This document shows, piece after piece, positions 63,208-64,000 of a stretch of 64,000 bases of DNA. The translations under genes and the position numbers were made by a program. Within the stretch, counting starts at the first letter, position 1. Every line of letters begins with the position of its first letter. Under the pieces are notes generated by a model. It saw nothing but the letters and a program-made list of their open reading frames with translations. It ran no database searches and was not told the origin of the DNA. Source of the stretch: Candidatus Caldilinea saccharophila (GTDB lineage: Bacteria > Chloroflexota > Anaerolineae > Caldilineales > Caldilineaceae); contig JADJVW010000006.1 in assembly GCA_016710365.1 (NCBI GenBank), positions 165,055 to 229,054 on the forward strand. Reading direction: 5' to 3'.

Positions 63208-64000
63208 ATGTTTGTCCGCGACATCATGACCAGCCCTGCCATCACCGTGACGGCAGCCACCCACATCCCCGAGGTCGCCCGTTTGCTGCGCGCCCACCAG
63301 ATCAGCGGGTTGCCGGTGCTCGACGACAACGGCGCATTGCTCGGCATCGTCACCGACCACGACCTGATTTTGCGCGCGCCGGTGCGCGAGCCGCGCTATT
63401 TTGCGATCCTCTCCGGCTATATTCCGCTGAATTTGGAGGAGCACCGCCACTACAAGGAGCAGTTGCGTCACACGATGGCCGTCACTGCCGGCGACATGAC
63501 GGAGCCGGACATCCCCACCGTCGCGCCGGAAACGCCGCTGGAGCAGGCGATGGAGTTGATGCTCGACCCTAAAGTGACGATGTTACCCGTCGTGGATGAG
63601 GGTGCAGTGGTCGGCGTCGTCAGCCGCACCGACCTGGTGCGCCTGATCGAGAAGCTGGAGGGCGCCGTTGATCCGGCTGCGGCGACGCAGCGGGCGGAAG
63701 CCGAACCGGTGCTGGCGGGTTTGCACGAAGTGATCCTATATGTGCAGGAGATGGGGGCGATGGTGCGCTTCTACCGCGACCAGCTTGGGCTGCACGTCGA
63801 GGAACCCGCCGACCTGGAGGATTGTAGCGCTGAAAACTGGGTTGTCCTGGGCACGGGCGCCACCAAGCTGGCGCTGCACAGTGGTGGGCAACAGCGGTTG
63901 GGCGAGGACGCGCCGATGCTCGTCTTTGCCGTGGCCGACATCGCCGCGGCGCGGGGTGTGCTGATCGAGCGCGGCGTGGCGCTGGAGGAACCCTTCGAGG
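63208..64000 (+). CDS. CBS-pair protein fused to a VOC (glyoxalase-fold) domain (3' cut by window)
   Basis: ATG 63208 with GGAGG six bases upstream; still open at 64000. Residues about 1-150 are two CBS motifs: MFVRDIMTSPAITVTAATHIPEVARLLRAHQISGLPVLDDNGALLGIVTDHDL and VTAGDMTEPDIPTVAPETPLEQAMELMLDPKVTMLPVVDEGAVVGVVSRTDLVRLIE. CBS pairs bind adenosine nucleotides. After a short linker, residues about 170 on (LHEVILYVQEMGAMVRFYRDQLGLHVEEPADL, NWVVLGTGATKLALHSGG, VFAVADIAAARGVLIERGVALEEPF) form a VOC-type half module. Such a fusion would place a small-molecule binding or glyoxalase-like domain under nucleotide control. The end of the VOC domain is outside the window. Confidence 0.85.
   Translation, partial: MFVRDIMTSPAITVTAATHIPEVARLLRAHQISGLPVLDDNGALLGIVTDHDLILRAPVREPRYFAILSGYIPLNLEEHRHYKEQLRHTMAVTAGDMTEPDIPTVAPETPLEQAMELMLDPKVTMLPVVDEGAVVGVVSRTDLVRLIEKLEGAVDPAAATQRAEAEPVLAGLHEVILYVQEMGAMVRFYRDQLGLHVEEPADLEDCSAENWVVLGTGATKLALHSGGQQRLGEDAPMLVFAVADIAAARGVLIERGVALEEPFE

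Overview
The window is a 64 kb, high-GC bacterial contig. I infer an uncultured Chloroflexota (Anaerolineae or Caldilineae-like) genome. The reasons are the mix of gene families (split transketolase, RbsABC with DUF2291, an F420-type flavin/deazaflavin oxidoreductase, GT-C/PA14/NHL surface proteins, M29 aminopeptidase) and the very dense population of short interspersed palindromes and C-rich repeats. No rRNA or tRNA gene is visible, so the assignment is not proven. The consensus carries about 18 apparent single-base frameshifts and one roughly 550 bp block of almost pure G/C, so part of it looks like uncorrected sequence. Broken genes are described with that in mind.

Layout. (1) 1-16.0 kb, + strand: two giant polyketide/fatty-acid synthase genes of the Pfa (polyunsaturated fatty acid or 'secondary lipid') type. 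The first reads KS-AT-4xACP-KR-DH. The second reads KS-CLF-AT-DH-DH-DH'-acyltransferase and ends in a PlsC/AGPAT-like domain, the order known from myxobacterial Pfa2-Pfa3. Linkers are filled with in-frame C-rich repeats and 33-bp palindromes. (2) 16-21 kb, - strand: repeat elements, a HicB-like remnant, a CitE-like lyase, Ada, an ornithine-cyclodeaminase family enzyme and a DDN/F420-type oxidoreductase. (3) 21-30.4 kb: a CapA lipoprotein fused to a binding-protein-like domain, a frameshifted alpha-L-rhamnosidase with an SDR remnant at its start, two LCMT-type methyltransferases, a PaaK-like adenylating enzyme and a PHP-domain protein. (4) 30.5-39.6 kb: two paralogous PEP-synthase/rifampicin-phosphotransferase-like genes, a fragment of a third, a VOC protein, a Phd-PIN toxin-antitoxin pair and a TetR gene. 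TetR and the first phosphotransferase gene carry the same 20-bp operator just downstream of near-identical sigma-70 promoters.

(5) 39.7-52.7 kb: a sugar locus. It holds a fucose-isomerase-family isomerase, a GH140-like (DUF4038) apiosidase-type hydrolase, a complete RbsB/C/A + DUF2291 importer, an FGGY kinase and a two-subunit transketolase, with a divergent SorC-type regulator. Together these read as import, isomerisation, phosphorylation and transketolase cleavage of a glycoside-derived sugar; D-apiose is the best guess. (6) 52.7-64 kb: an alpha/beta hydrolase, a GT-C membrane protein with PA14 and NHL domains, a secreted zinc metallopeptidase, a GH13 alpha-amylase-family enzyme, an M29 aminopeptidase and a CBS-pair protein fused to a VOC domain that runs off the window.

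The main points of interest are the myxobacterial-style Pfa synthase in a probable Chloroflexota, the TetR operator linking two phosphotransferase genes, the candidate apiose locus, and the repeat families that have been inserted in frame into coding sequence.
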